Both the position numbers and the translations under genes were made by a program. A DNA stretch of 64,000 nucleotides from Ctenosaura bakeri (taxonomy: Eukaryota > Chordata > Lepidosauria > Squamata > Iguanidae), in NCBI GenBank assembly GCA_948474755.1, contig CAOLHI010000356.1, forward strand, positions 496,001 to 560,000. The letters run 5' to 3'. Below, in pieces: positions 10,108 to 21,760 of the stretch (the stretch's first letter is position 1; each line of letters begins with the position of its first letter). Under the pieces are notes generated by a model that saw nothing but the letters and a program-made list of their open reading frames with translations, was not told the DNA's origin and ran no database searches.

Positions 10108-10492
10108 CAGTCAGCCCTTCACATTTGCGGGTTTCACTTTTGCGGATTTGATTATTCATGGATTATATGCTGTCACCTCTGTTGCCTCCCTATGCCATTT
10201 TTAAAAGGGACTGCAAACCTCATGAGACTGAGAAACTGCAAATGAGACTTGTAAGTCCCTCTTAAAAACGATGTGGGGCAGCAGATGAGGTGGCAGGAAG
10301 CCCAACCAGCCACCCACTTCTACCTTGGGAAGGCACCCTGATCTTTCAAAGGAATCTGTGGTCGGTTGAATATGGTGATCATACTTTTTTGTGTGTTAAA
10401 TATGGTTTGGGAGGGCCTAGAGTTATTAATTGTTTTTCCACATTCATGGGGGTCCTGTGCCCCTAAACCTAGCGAATGTGGAGGGATGACTG
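10108..10492. mobile_element. TA-flanked MITE, copy 1 (385 bp)
   Basis: The left end CAGTCAGCCCTTCACATTTG is matched inversely by the right end (reverse complement CAGTCATCCCTCCACATTCG). TA lies immediately outside both ends (10106-10107 and 10493-10494). Internal landmarks are TTTGCGGATTTGATTATTC on the left and GGGGTCCTGTGCCCCTAAACC on the right. CAGT termini with a TA duplication fit the Tc1/mariner superfamily, perhaps Tigger/pogo-like (inference). Related copies lie at 11428, 21231 and 49029. Confidence 0.8.
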
Positions 10493-11427
10493 TAATTCCT
10501 TCATACAGGAAACTAGATACTAGAAGCAAGCAAGCAAGGAAGCAAATGAATGGATGAGTGAACGAATGAATGAATAACATTAGTTTCTGTGCTTGTGTTT
10601 TGGGTGAGATATTTTGCTGTGCTTTCTAGGTGTCCAAGAGGAGAATGAAAAGAGTACAACTAAAATACATGGCCGGTGACCATTTTAGTGAATATTAGGC
10701 AAGATCAGGAAGTGGAAGCTAGTGCTATGCAGCTCTGTTTTCCTACTTCTAATATTGTTTCCTTCTGACCATGAAGCCATTAACTAATCCAGGTCTTGCC
10801 TTGTGCTGTCAAAGAAACTCTGTTCATGGTCCACTTCTGCCTGCTATACAAGGACTGTCCAGCCACGATCCTTTCTTTAAGTCAGTGTGTGGATTCCTTT
10901 CCCTGAAGAAGGGCTTGTGTTTCATCTGAGCTGTCTGCTAGTGTGCCTCGTACAGTGTCCAAGAGGTACAGAAGAGGAGATACAAAACTCACTCCCCTTT
11001 TACAAAATGTCCCAAATTCATGATGGAGTGGTATTTGTGGGCATGTTCTTTGTATTGGTGGTCCTGTTATTAGGTACTAACTTAGGAAATTCTTGATGGT
11101 TGCCATCCACCCTGCCATGGTAATGATGGCCAGTGCAAATAAAAGAGTTAATAAATACGGCCACCTCTGTATAGGCCTTGAATGATGTGTCCAGAAGCAA
11201 ATTGTAACCAGCTAATCATCCTCATCCTCATCAGTGTGGTGAGAAGTGAAGCCATTGCCTCACTGAAATGAATATTATAGTTGTCATGTTTTGAACCAAC
11301 TAAGATTTCTAAGCAGTCTTCAGAGGCAGCCTGGAGTGTAATGAACTGCAGAAATCAAATCTATATAACACGTGTCCTCACACCATTTCCTGAATGTTAT
11401 GAAATGTATTTCCTTAGAAATGTAAGT
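10493..11427. other. Unannotated stretch
   Basis: A short AAGC/GAATG-type simple repeat (10524-10575) borders the MITE. A plus-strand frame at 10887-11096 ends in a hydrophobic run but lacks any recognisable domain or splice context, so it is not called. Nothing else was recognised. Confidence 0.45.
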
Positions 11428-11950
11428 CAGTGCTCCCTCCACATTTGTGGATTTGACCTTTGTGAATTTGATTATTTGCAAGATACGTGCTTGCCTCTCT
11501 CCCCACCATTTTCTTCCTTTTATCCCTTGCATTCCTCACCCCAGGCTTGCCATGCTTGTGTTTAAAATGGGTGTTTTTTTTCCTTTTGGATGAGCAAAGC
11601 CACCCTCTCACTGCTGAAGGTGTGACCTCTCTGCCATGTGGTTGCACATTTTGCTGTGTATTGGCTGCTCATTTGTCAGGTGCTCCTTTCCCAAGATAGC
11701 TGCCGAAAGTAGAACTCCAGAACTCCCCTCTTCACTGTCTGAGGGGAAAGTACTGGCAAGCTTTTTAGATTGTTTTTTCTCTCTCCCCTGCCCCCACAAC
11801 CAATGTTGGGGCCAGAGGCAAAGGAATGGGAGGTGAGCTCCAGAGAGGAATGGGAGGGGAATTGGTGTTAGGGGGGCCTCATACTTGTGGTTTTTCCACT
11901 TTTGCAAAGATTCTGTGCCCTGAACCCTTGTGAATTTGAAGGGGATACTG
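11428..11950 (+). mobile_element. TA-type MITE, copy 2 (about 523 bp)
   Basis: The left end CAGTGCTCCCTCCACATTTG pairs with a right end finishing GGGGATACTG followed by TA. The 5' flanking TA has decayed. Internal order is TTTGATTATTTGCAAG, a C/T-rich run, TTGCACATTTTGCTGTGTA, a GAGGGGAAAGTACTGGCAAG block and GTGGTTTTTCCACTTTTGCA. The copy at 21231-21760 carries the same interior in opposite orientation, so both derive from one longer MITE subfamily than copy 1. No transposase is encoded. Confidence 0.75.
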
Positions 11951-12384
11951 TAGCCTCTAAGCTTATTTACATGTAGTATGATATGTCTTCAAGGTTAGAC
12001 TGGGCCTGTTTTGTACATCCATGGAGGTGGAACTAAATTGTCTCATTTAGAGTGCATAGGAGGAGAAATAATTTCCAGTTCTCAATGAATGATGTCTGAT
12101 ATCATGGGAATTAGCATGCTAGATAAATTTGTTACTTGTAGAGAGGAACTTATGTTGGACCACTGTCAAATTAAATTGGAAATATTAAAGCTATTAAAAC
12201 AATATGGAAAAATGGCAGAAAATATCTGATGGTAACAAAACAAAATATTTGTGCTTTGTCTATACTTATCAAATAGCACAAGTATTCTCTAATTATTATA
12301 AAGTCTTATGGATTTATCATACATTTCAGTTTATGCATTGGAATGAGTTTTAAAGATGAAGGTTTAAATGCTGTACTTCATTTT
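11951..12384. other. Unannotated stretch
   Basis: AT-rich sequence with no recognised gene or repeat. Confidence 0.5.
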
Positions 12385-12540
12385 CTGGGAGTAGGTCCAT
12401 GGAACTCAGTGGGACTTTCTTTTGAGTAAGCATGTGTAGGATTACAGTGCAATTTTATAGATATCTACTCAGAAATAAATTCCACTGAGTCAAGTTAAAT
12501 GTAGCTTACTTCTATGTCAATGAGCAAAGAACTGCAGCCT
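12385..12540. repeat. Common squamate palindromic repeat, two-armed copy
   Basis: The first arm reads GGAGTAGGTCCATGGAACTC, GTGGGACTTTC, GTAAGCATGTGTAGGATTAC. The second reads ATCTACTCAGAAATAAATTCC and ACTGAGTCAAG, then GCTTACTTCTATGTCAATG. The arms are roughly inverse of one another. Similar decayed arms are at 8050, 33880 and 36060. Widespread in lizards as far as I know; transposon class undetermined. Confidence 0.55.
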
Positions 12541-13040
12541 AAATGTCTTTTTGTTTAAATAAGTTTCTATAATATTTATTTATTTATTCATTGTACATTA
12601 GTCTCACAGATTTAACAATCTATTGAATGGTTTGGAATTTATTCATTATTCCTTTCCCTGACCTGTGGGATGTAGACAGCTAATAACAAAATTTGCACAC
12701 TGTAGAAAATGGTCTCTGTGTGTATATGTGTGTATGTGTGAACCACATAATTATTATATTATGGATGTGTTTGGTATCATACAGGGCAAAATAATAGCCT
12801 CTATCTAGGGAAGCTTATAATTTAAGCTTCAAGTCTGACCAATAATTACTTTATGCCCATGGATCCCACATCAAAAGTATCATATATGCTATTAATTTTA
12901 TGCAAGATTAGAACTTTTTAAAAATGCATGGATGAAACAATTGACCCTGAGATTAGCTTTCTTGCAGATTATATGCTTCCTGCTTTTTCACACATTAAAA
13001 ATGTAATTAAAAAGTTTCTCTGCACGACTTGCTCCCAATA
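12541..13040. other. Unannotated stretch with short simple repeats
   Basis: Contains a short TTTA-rich run (12574-12590) and a TGTGTATGTGTG run (12716-12740). No gene was recognised. Confidence 0.5.
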
Positions 13041-13126
13041 CTGTGTGGTAGGTGATGTGCCAGTCCACTGGGAAGAAGGCCAGAAAAAGATCTTGACAGT
13101 GAAAACCACAGTCTGAGTCCTAAGGG
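13041..13126 (+). repeat. Dispersed about 85-bp repeat, copy 1
   Basis: CTGTGTGGTAGGTGATGTGC followed by AGTCCACTGGGA, then TCTTGACAGTGAAAACCACAG and CTGAGTCCTAAG is matched at 16164-16246 by the same elements in the same order and orientation. Family unknown. Confidence 0.6.
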
Positions 13127-14109
13127 TCATCTGGGACCTTAAATGGGCCAGGCCCCTCCTATTGTTTTGGGTCTTCGAAAACAGGTAGCCGCCGGAGAAC
13201 AGAGTCCATGCTTATTTGAGGATGCTTAATCTTTTGGTGCTTGCTTTCCCCCACTCCGTTTTTGTTACATCTGAAAGCTTTGACCTCCACTACAGGTATA
13301 GCTCAGTTAACAAAGCAGATGTATTCCTGGGCTTTACTTCTTTAACAGAAACTTTGGTACCAGAGGTAGAAATAACATGGAAAGAACAACTATTGGTTCC
13401 TATAGCGCAAAAAATAAGACCAGTTCAATATGTTCCAGCAAACCTTTTATTCAGAAATAACATTATGCACATGTGAAATGAAACAACCAGGTCAGGTGAG
13501 CATTCCATAAGTGAATAGAAAAACATACTGAATCTTCTGAAAGCTTCTTCCAAAATGCATCCTGGGGTGATTTTTTTCTTTCTTTCTATAACCTCCACTT
13601 TTCTTATGATTTCCATTTTGATGGCCAAACATAAAGCTATGCTTTTTCAAATGCTGGAGTAGCTGTTCAGGCCATTGAATCTGCTTTTCTGTCTGTTTTG
13701 CTCTTTATACATGTTCTCTAAGCATTTTTGGAGGCGGCTGTGTACCTTGCCTGTTATTTAGAAGCACACACAGCTACCGTAGAATCACCTGGAAGAGAAT
13801 CCCATTCTTTTCCCAGGTCAAGCTTTATTGCAGTTTTACTGCAGACATACTACTGCAACACAGCACTAAAAAGTCTGCCGTTCTCCAGGCCTCCTTCAGC
13901 AGCCTTCCAATGGCAGTGCTGCAAAAGCAAACAAACATCTTCCAGCTAGGCAGAAAACAAGAAGGGGGGAATTTGGATTGTGCTTTTTAAAAAAGCTTTG
14001 CAAAAAGGAGATTCTTTGTCAGAGATTTTGTTAACTGAGATATACATATTCTAAACACTATTGTATTATTTTCTTGGATTTTTAAAAATTTCCTGTTGGA
14101 CATTTGAGA
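13127..14109. other. Unannotated stretch
   Basis: Short frames at 13216-13476 (plus) and 13425-13628 (minus) overlap each other and resemble no protein I recognise. No repeat family was identified. Confidence 0.45.
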
Positions 14110-14335
14110 GTCAGCATGGTGTGGCATTGCACTAGGAATCTAGGCAACCAGGATTTAAATACCCGCATAACCACAGGAACTCAGTGAGTGACCTTAGGCA
14201 AATCACTCTCTCTTAGCCCCAGAAAAAGGCAATGGCAAGCTTCCTCTGCACATATCTTGCCAAGAAACTCTGTGATAGGGTCACCTTAGAATCACCATAA
14301 CTTGGAAACAGTTTGAAGGAATACCACCACCAACA
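14110..14335 (+). mobile_element. Sauria-type SINE (tRNA head, BovB-like tail)
   Basis: Head: GTCAGCATGGTGTGGCATTG and ACCAGGATTTAAATACCCGC. Body: CAGTGAGTGACCTTAGGC, AAATCACTCTCTC, GGCAATGGCAAGCTTCCTC, CTTGCCAAGAAACTCTGTG. Tail: TAGGGTCACCTTAGAATCACC, ATAACTTGGAAACAGTTTG, AAGGAATACCACCACCAAC. This order of tRNA-like head, conserved body and BovB-like tail defines the family. BovB remnants are also present in the window, so a partner LINE was available. Confidence 0.8.
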
Positions 14336-14469
14336 CAACCGGTGTTACCCCAAAAAGTGGGGGACCTTGAGGTCCACCAGTGGTACCAGCCCCTCCTTAA
14401 AAGTGTGGGGAATTATAGCTCAAAAGGAGGCCTGTGAGAGGGGGTAACTACAGGACCTTTTCACTTGTA

Positions 14470-15420
14470 TATATTGATACTAACTGTGAGACACTGGTTG
14501 AGAGTCAAAAGAATGTTTTGTTGGAGGAGTCTCACACACACAAGAAATCAAGGAGTCTCACAAACCATACAAGGCTAGTGAAGGGAAAGGAAAGAAAGGT
14601 TGAATAACGGGAGACTGTGGAATGAAGTGGGTGATAATTACTATTCCAGAAACAGAAAGAAGTTGGAGAAGAGTGGCTCAGATTGGGAGTCCAAGAGTAG
14701 TACAACGAACAGGAATCTAGGGCCCCTCATATAGTGTAACAAACTAACGTTCATCCAAGGTACTATGTCCAACGTACTGTGAGTTGCCAGGCTTGGTGCC
14801 AGGGCTTAAGTACCCTGTTTCTCACACTGAAGGGGAAATGTCTTAATTGCTCTCTGGCAGAACAAACAAAAGGGGTCTGGAACAGACTGATAGCTCTAAC
14901 TCAGTGGTTCTCAACCTTCCTAATGCCGTGACCCTTTAATACAGTTTCTCATGTTGTGGTGACCCCCAACCATTATCATAGTGTCAGAAGCTCAACCTGA
15001 GAAGGGCTTGAAGCAAGGTCTTAGGCGACCCCTGTGAAAGGGTCGTGCGACCCCCAAAGGGGTCCCGACCCCCAGGTTGAGAACCACTGCTCTAACTTAA
15101 GGTGACAAAGCATTGTTTGGGTCACAATAGTCTCATAATGTTTGGACAAGTGAGGGGACAAAGGGTAGTTTCTGCAGGGAGAGGTTACAGGAGGTTGATC
15201 ATTGATTGCTTCATTGGGGCAGTCTTGTTTGCTATTGTTATTGAGAGGATCATCTCAAACCTATCAAGTCGGGCTTTCTGGCTAATCCTCCTGAACTTAT
15301 GACCTGACCATGCTGCCGTCTTACATTGTAGCATGAGGCTTACAGCCAAAGTCCTTTCCCACGTGCCATTCAGCCATAAGTGTATGGTTTTTACATGAAA
15401 AATGATATCTTTTGCCAATT
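14470..15420 (+). mobile_element. LTR-like dispersed repeat, copy 1, interrupted by a SPIN element
   Basis: Shared landmarks with 28490-29340, in the same order and orientation, are a CACACACA patch, a purine-rich GAAAGGAAAGAAAGG block, ATAATTACTATTCCAGAAACAG, then GAACTTATGACCTG, CTTTCCCACGTGCCATTC, GGCCATAAGTGTAT-like sequence and GCCAATTAAGTGATATTT. Without the 196 bp added by SPIN plus its duplication it is about 755 bp. No coding region was seen. The size and lack of frames suggest a solo LTR, but the ends were not fixed, so this remains a guess. Confidence 0.5.
14902..15089. mobile_element. SPIN-like hAT element, non-autonomous (188 bp)
   Basis: Both ends carry the 16-bp inverted repeat CAGTGGTTCTCAACCT. 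The 8-bp direct repeat CTCTAACT flanks it perfectly (14894-14901 and 15090-15097), the hallmark of hAT insertion. The interior, TAATGCCGTGACCCTTTAAT, ATGTTGTGGTGACCCCCAACC and on the right GGCGACCCCTGTGAAAGGG with GACCCCCAAAGGGGTCCCGA, matches what I know of non-autonomous SPIN (Space Invaders) elements. SPIN spread horizontally among tetrapods, including Anolis. This copy has lost much of the AT-rich centre. Confidence 0.88.
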
Positions 15421-16163
15421 AAGTGATATTTCATACTATACCATGTGATAGGGTTGTAGAGCATGGTAATACTGGACACTTGTATGGACTGTTAAAGACA
15501 AAATAAAATGTTCAACAAGTCTGTGCACTAATGCTGGTGAGAAAGAGATAGTGAAGGGAGTAGGGACCACATTCCTCTATATCTGGGAAGAAATAATTCC
15601 CTCCCATTGAATTCAAGGGAAATTTCTTCAACCGTGGTGAAATGTATAGCAGAAATGGGAAATCTTTTGGTCCCAAGATCTTAATGGATTACACCTCTCA
15701 TCATCCCTCATCATGATGCAGGATAAGATTAATGAGCCCTGAAGTGAAAAAAAATTGAGAGGTTGTTCATTCCTTTTATTATTAGGTTGCATTGAAGTAA
15801 GTTGGTAAGAAATTAGCATCTTAACAATATTTAATTAATCTTGGAAAACTTATATTTTTGAACTGCAGACCCCGGAATCAACCAGCCACCATGGCCAATT
15901 ACTATGTTAATTGGGTGATCCTGGGAACTGTTCACCCAGAAAAGTAACTTTTCCAAGCTTTGATGCCAGATTGCTGAAATTCTTCACAGTCAAAAAAAAT
16001 ATTTTTGTGTTGTTCATATACTAGAAAATCACAGACTCCAAGCTTCTGGGAATTAGCATTATTTTACACTGCTACTTTTGCTCTTTTCAAATAAGTTATA
16101 TATTCTTATGAAATTGGTAGTGATGAATATTGATTACCTAGGGCATAACACATTATTCTGCAG
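15421..16163. other. Unannotated stretch
   Basis: Near 15640-15720, GGGAAATCTTTTGGTCCCAAG and CATCATCCCTCATCATGATG faintly resemble the CAACTCCCATCATCC palindrome family. No gene was recognised. Confidence 0.4.
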
Positions 16164-16246
16164 CTGTGTGAGGTAGGTGATGTGCAAGTCCACAGGGAGG
16201 CATGTAAAAATAGGGTCTGACAGCGAAAATCATAACCTGAATCATA
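16164..16246 (+). repeat. Dispersed about 85-bp repeat, copy 2
   Basis: CTGTGTGAGGTAGGTGATGTG, AGTCCACAGGGAGG, GGTCTGACAGCGAAAATCATA and CCTGAATCATAAG parallel the copy at 13041-13126. Confidence 0.6.
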
Positions 16247-17464
16247 AGCACTGTCTTCAAAGAAGACAGATGAAAGAAAAGTTTTCCCGCAGCACCTTCA
16301 CAGCCAGTAATTAGACAGTGACATTGGCAGAGCTGCAGTGATAGACTTCCCTAGTAGCTGGGGATGAACTCTCTCTCAGCCTTATTATCCTGCTTTAAGA
16401 TTTTAAGTCTTCCCTCACTAAAGCATGGGGTTAAATTAGCTGTCCTTGGGGCAGCTGAAGCAGGATATGCAGCACAGAAGGATATCATGATACAATAATT
16501 GGGGGCGGGGGTTACAAAAGGGTGTGACATTGCTGCACCTTGGGCAGTATTCAAAACACAGTAGGCCATTCTTTGTCCATGCATGGAAAGGTCTAAGCCC
16601 CCCACTCCAGCAACAATCTGTCTTGACCCATCAGAAGCCACTGGAGAAGATCAAGAGAGGAGATGAACACCTAGGAGTATAGAAGGAGCAACATTCAGAA
16701 TTTGGTTTTCCTAGAAAAGAGATTACTAGAGGCTTATGATGCTTTGATTTATTTGCTTTTTGAACACATTGTGATAAATATAGAAGTGGACCAGAAGTGA
16801 AGCCAAGTTGTCCATCCCTGCTCCAAGCGTTTGCTTCTTTGAGGTCACATGGACAACCAACCTGGACTATTAATAAACAGTCTATCTGGCAAAGCAGTAA
16901 CTGGGCACTGCCCTTTACTATGTTATCAGACCACAACATTGGTATTCTTTTCAACACTGTTTAAGGAACTGGTGCGTGATTCATCTTTGTCGAGGCCCGT
17001 GGCACGATTGTGCTATGGGATGTTTGTTTTCTATTTTGATAGGTGAGAAAATATTCTTATTGTCTCTTTTGTCATGTATACAAGTCTGGTGCCTTTGTGT
17101 GCATATGTGTGTGTGTATAAACTTTGAGAACTGTACTGGCAAGCTGCACTTCTAAAGTAAACAATCAGTTTTGTGGATCCTAGCAATAGCGTTTTTAAGC
17201 TTTTCCTTTCTTCATTCTAGATCTCCTGAAATATGTGTTCAACATACTCTCTGAATGCACTTCTAATAGCTCAGTCTAGCATTTCTGTTACTAATAATGT
17301 TGACTTGCCTTTTAATATGATGTAATGCCAGTTGAATTGCATTAAATTACAGTTTGACAGCTCCTATAAAACTTTTGCTTATTTCAACTTTTTAAAATCT
17401 TGCTTTGCTCAAAGGTTCTCATAATCAAAGGTTCTCACAATGCCTTGCATGACTTGAAAAACAG
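16247..17464. other. Unannotated stretch
   Basis: Two partly overlapping minus-strand frames (16351-16641 and 16631-16957) have no similarity I recognise and no start or splice support. A short GTGTGTGT run lies near 17107-17117. No repeat family was identified. Confidence 0.45.
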
Positions 17465-17582
17465 GGCCTAAATTCAATTGTTAGTCCTAACTAGAGCAAA
17501 TTTGTTAAGTCAGTGGGAGCCTGATAAGTCGACCGTTTTGTAAGGTCCATTGATTTAATGAGTCTAATAATTCCATTCATTT
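17465..17582. repeat. Decayed squamate palindromic repeat (TCCATTGATTTAATG type)
   Basis: TAAATTCAATTGTTAGTCC, AACTAGAGCAAATTTG, GTCAGTGGGAGCCTGATAAG and AAGGTCCATTGATTTAATGAG form weak inverse arms. The same signature is seen around 40455, 45475 and 55755. Confidence 0.4.
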
Positions 17583-20500
17583 ACTGGGGACCAAATGATC
17601 ACATTTAGTCCCAGATATTTATTTATTTTTTACAGCAGAACCATAAAATACAAAATAAACCTTCCCCCAAATTACAACTGTGGATCCACAGAACAATACT
17701 ACAATCTGTCATTTATGCTTGAAGCAAGAAAAGTCTGCTAACAAAATTTGCCTCAACCTTCTAAGTTCTTCCAGACAAGAGTTCAAAAAGGAGAGTGCCC
17801 CCCATGAAGAAGTCTTTCGCAGATCATGAGACAGTTAATTTGTCAATTTATGCACCTTGCTGTTGATTGAATTCATTAAGACTTTATTAAACAAGACAGG
17901 TGAATATATTCTGCAAAGTTGTTTTCTTTTTCTAGTCTTTTTGGGAGTTGTCTACAGCATATTGCATGTGTCTTAAAGAACTAAGTTGGAAAAAAGAAAA
18001 TTCTAAATATACTGTGAGTGATTTCCTTTTGAACTGAATAATTAATTATGATTAGCATTCAGACTTTAATTATAGATATAATGTTGATAAGGCCCATGGG
18101 ACTCCAGTTGGAAGTGAATTCTACCGTTTACAGTATGCAAATATACCCACTTAGTTTAATTGGAGTTCCAACTAAAGCAATTATCAGTTATTCCTTTAAT
18201 ATTAATAGGCTTGACAGAATTGTCCCTTATAGTTGTTTAAGCGAATTAGAATTATTGTACTGAGCCCCAGTTGGTTCATTTTTAAAGAACTCAGAATATT
18301 TCTTACATAACCTTGCATTGTTGTTGTTTTTCTAATGCATTGAGTCAAGGCAATTAATTATAAATTAAATGAATCTGGCTTCCTGCAAATCAGTTGGAGA
18401 ATGTAAGATCCATATTTATGAGAGCAGATGAAAACATATAGTGAAAAGAATATTATAGAAAGGTGTGTAATATAAGGAATAATTTAGACAAGAAATAGTG
18501 GTTTATCCTTTTGTCTTGTGTGCAATTCAGGCATGTAAGGAGGTCTCTTACAACATTTGAAGCCATTCCTGACCCTAGGTGACCAGTGGAAGCTCCACTT
18601 GTTTACCACGCTGGAGTTCTGAAGTCTTCATGGTGAGGCAGTTTTGCACAATGTCAGTCATGTATAAGGTGTTTTCTTTCTCAGTGCTCACTAGCCATTT
18701 TAGAAGTAATCAGGATAGATGAGGCATCTTGAAATATTCTAGGAAGCTCTCTTATGTAACATTGACATATGAAACACCATTTTCACCACAGTGGGGGCTT
18801 GTGGGCAGATGCAGAGTGCCTTGTTCTGTCACAGTGAGTGAGTCAGAAGGGAGTGAGCATCTTAGAGTGGTCCCTCTTTGCATGCTCCGTACAAGGCATG
18901 CAGGGAGAGGCCATGTAAGCCTCTGTGTGCATGCCCTAAGAAACTGTAGAAATTATTGTACTCTTCATAATCTCCCCCAAAGTTTGACCAAACACAATAG
19001 GTGTGTGCTGCACTTAGCTAAAACTTTGCAGCGGGGAATAATGACTCAATTGGGAGTTCATATAGAACAGCCAGGCAAATTCTAGGGCCAGGAGAGCGAC
19101 TCTGCACCACTATGGGGACTGTTTTCGGCAACCTCAAGTGACATCACATCATTCCTGTTTGCTTTCCGAGGATTTTAAGGGATGACTGATATGTGGGGGA
19201 ACCTTAAAAAATCACATTCTAGAAAGCAATTTATCCTGCATTTTTTTCCCATTAAAAACCGTGTGGAGTTTGGGGATGAAATATTTTGGAATGTTTGCGT
19301 ATGAGGGATTTTACGTGGACCTTATCTCCTGCTGTGATAAAATGTAATAAAATGCAGTGGAGTTCACAATAGACTTTATCAGGGATTGGGGAACATGTAA
19401 CCATGAGTTTATGAGCATGTATTATATATTTTTCTTCCTAAACTGTAGTCGGAAATGAAGAATTTAAATGAGGTATTTATTTATCTATTTATTTATTCAG
19501 TTAGGTTATGCTTCAGAGAAGCATGCTTCATATATTGACATTTCTGTCAATTTTGTCATGACATTTTGTATGGAAGTTGGTGTGAAACAGATTTTGAGAG
19601 TTTTAGATGGTATCACTTGAATTCTTGTCTTGTGCAAATTATAACCAAAATTATCTATATCAGCTCAGGTAACATGTGATTAATTTCCTAGATGGAAGTA
19701 AATGGAAATCCTAATACCAGAATTTATCTTTAATACTAAGTTTTCTTGCTTGCTCTACTTCCTAGAGATTTTGAATATAACTATGGTCTTGCAAATTTTA
19801 TCTATTCACTGCTTTTTAGCTGATTGCTTTGATAACTTCCATTTGTGTTTTAATGTGGTGACCAGTTACTTATGAAAGCTAAACAGGATTGTTGAGGAAG
19901 CACAGTTCCAGGGGGATCCAGCCTGGTTCAGTGAGAGGATCACATTAGAACAAACATCAAAGTGCTAGGACTTACAAATGGTCAAATGAGGAGAAGCGTC
20001 TGACAGTAATCAGCGAATATAGTCCAAAACTCCTACACCATTAAACATTTCAAATAAAGATGAATATATGCACCAATTTGGCTTATACACACCTCTGTTA
20101 ATAATACTGACTATAGTGTGGACATATTTTAGATGACGTCTTGCCAGGGCAATCCGCTGTTGAGAATTTTATATTTTGCCTTCTTTATAACAGAGGTAGG
20201 CTACGTGTGGCCTGAGGGTCTGTTTTTGTTTTGGTTTTTTTGTTTCTTTGTTTTTGAAATAGGAAATGAACTGGAAGTGACTTTCATTCACCTCCAGTTA
20301 CTTATAAAGGCCTCTTCTGTGTGTAAAAATATGGTGAAAATGTGCTCCCATGCTTCCTATAGGGCATTTGGGGACCAAAACATATTTTTTATGGTGAGAA
20401 TTCAGCCTTCCAAGGTTTCTGGGCATGGTGGTGGTTAATGAGGCCCTCAGCCTTCCATAGTTGCCCGCTGCTGCTTTATAATATGTTGATTAGTAGCGAT

Positions 20501-21230
20501 GCAAAAGAGGTCTGGACCCACTACCAAATATTTTCTTCCAGAGGCAGACCTCTTTCATTCCATTGCTCCTACATAGGATTTACTTACAGCAAGGTTGGCC
20601 CAAAATGGCTTGGTGCCTAAGGCAAAAGATGAGGTGGCACCTCTTCCATTCTGCAAACAGAAATGGAGCTGTGTTTTGCTTCAGAGCTGGCAATATGATA
20701 ATGGTCTTCTAGGGAGTTCCGGACTAACAGTTTTGGTACTGCCACTGTTGCCTACCATTATCCCACATGAGACACTTGTTTGCCTCCACCTAATGATAGG
20801 GCTGGCCCTGTGTTTAGAGTATATTCTATGTGGATGATATCAGAACTTAAAGTGACAACAGCTTCTGTAAAAGAGTCAAGAGATTCAAAAGGTATTTGCA
20901 TGTCTGCTTGATGACAGTCTGGACAAGGAAGTGACATAGATAGGTACTGTTTGAAAGGCAGCAAAACTGGTATAATTGTTTTGGGGGAACAAGGGAAGAC
21001 ATCTGGAAAGATTCTCTTTAATCTTTAATTTACCACTGCCACAATCTATAAGCCTTTCTGGTTATTAAAGAGTGAAAGCCTTGGGGATTGCTGTGTACTG
21101 GAAATTGTGTATATTTCATACTGTCATGAGTTCAGATAGACCTGAGCTTGAAAAGTTATTTTTCAGAAGCAGTTAGTTACTATTATAGTTCCTAGTCTCA
21201 AAGATATACTTCTTTCTCATTAAAGTTATA
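17583..21230. other. Long unannotated stretch, mainly unique-looking
   Basis: No gene was recognised in 3.6 kb. The longest plus-strand frame (18729-19085, 118 codons) shows no domain or signal. A TTTATTTATCTATTT simple run sits at 19478-19500. The segments around 17270-17400 and 18330-18400 are AT-rich without repeat signatures, the usual look of ancient single-copy DNA. Confidence 0.45.
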
Positions 21231-21760
21231 CAGTGGCCCCTCCACATTTGTGAGGGTTCAGGGCATAGAACCCTTGTGAAAGTAGAAAAACTGTGAATAT
21301 CCCCCCCGCCCCACGATCCCCTTCCCATTCTCCTGCCCCTGGCCGTGTTGCTCCTGGCGGTAGGGGGAAGACAAGGTAAAAGGCTTACTGGTACTTTCTC
21401 CTCAGACAGAGAAGATTGGAGCACTGAGCTCTGGAGTTCTAGATACTCCTGGTCACCATCTTGAGAAAGGAGTTTCCTCCTAGAGGGGAGGGGTAGGAGC
21501 AAAGACAGCACCTGATCAATCAGTGGCCATTACACAGCAGAATGTGCAGCCATGGGGCAGAGAGGACTGCCTCCAGCAGGTGGGGAAGCTTTTTTCTCCC
21601 AAAAGGGGGAAAAAATGTCCATTATAAAACACAAGCCTCACAAGCCTGGGGTGAGGAATGCAAGGGAATAGGAGGAGGAGAAAGAGGGGGACGGCAGGCA
21701 TATGCTTTGCAAACAGTCAAATTCACAAAGGTCAAACCTGCGGATGTGGAAGGAGGACTG
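21231..21760 (-). mobile_element. TA-type MITE, copy 3 (530 bp, inverted relative to copy 2)
   Basis: The element begins CAGTGGCCCCTCCACATTTG directly after TA (21229-21230) and ends GGATGTGGAAGGAGGACTG. The 3' TA has changed to TC. Its interior is the reverse complement of the copy at 11428-11950: GTAGAAAAACTGTGAATATC near the left, then AATGTGCAGCCATGGGGCAG, CCATTATAAAACACAAGC and TGCAAACAGTCAAATTCACA on the right. No transposase frame is present. Confidence 0.75.

Noticed and set aside
18729..19085. 118-codon plus-strand frame
   Set aside because: No domain, signal peptide or splice context recognised; length is within chance for a 64-kb window.
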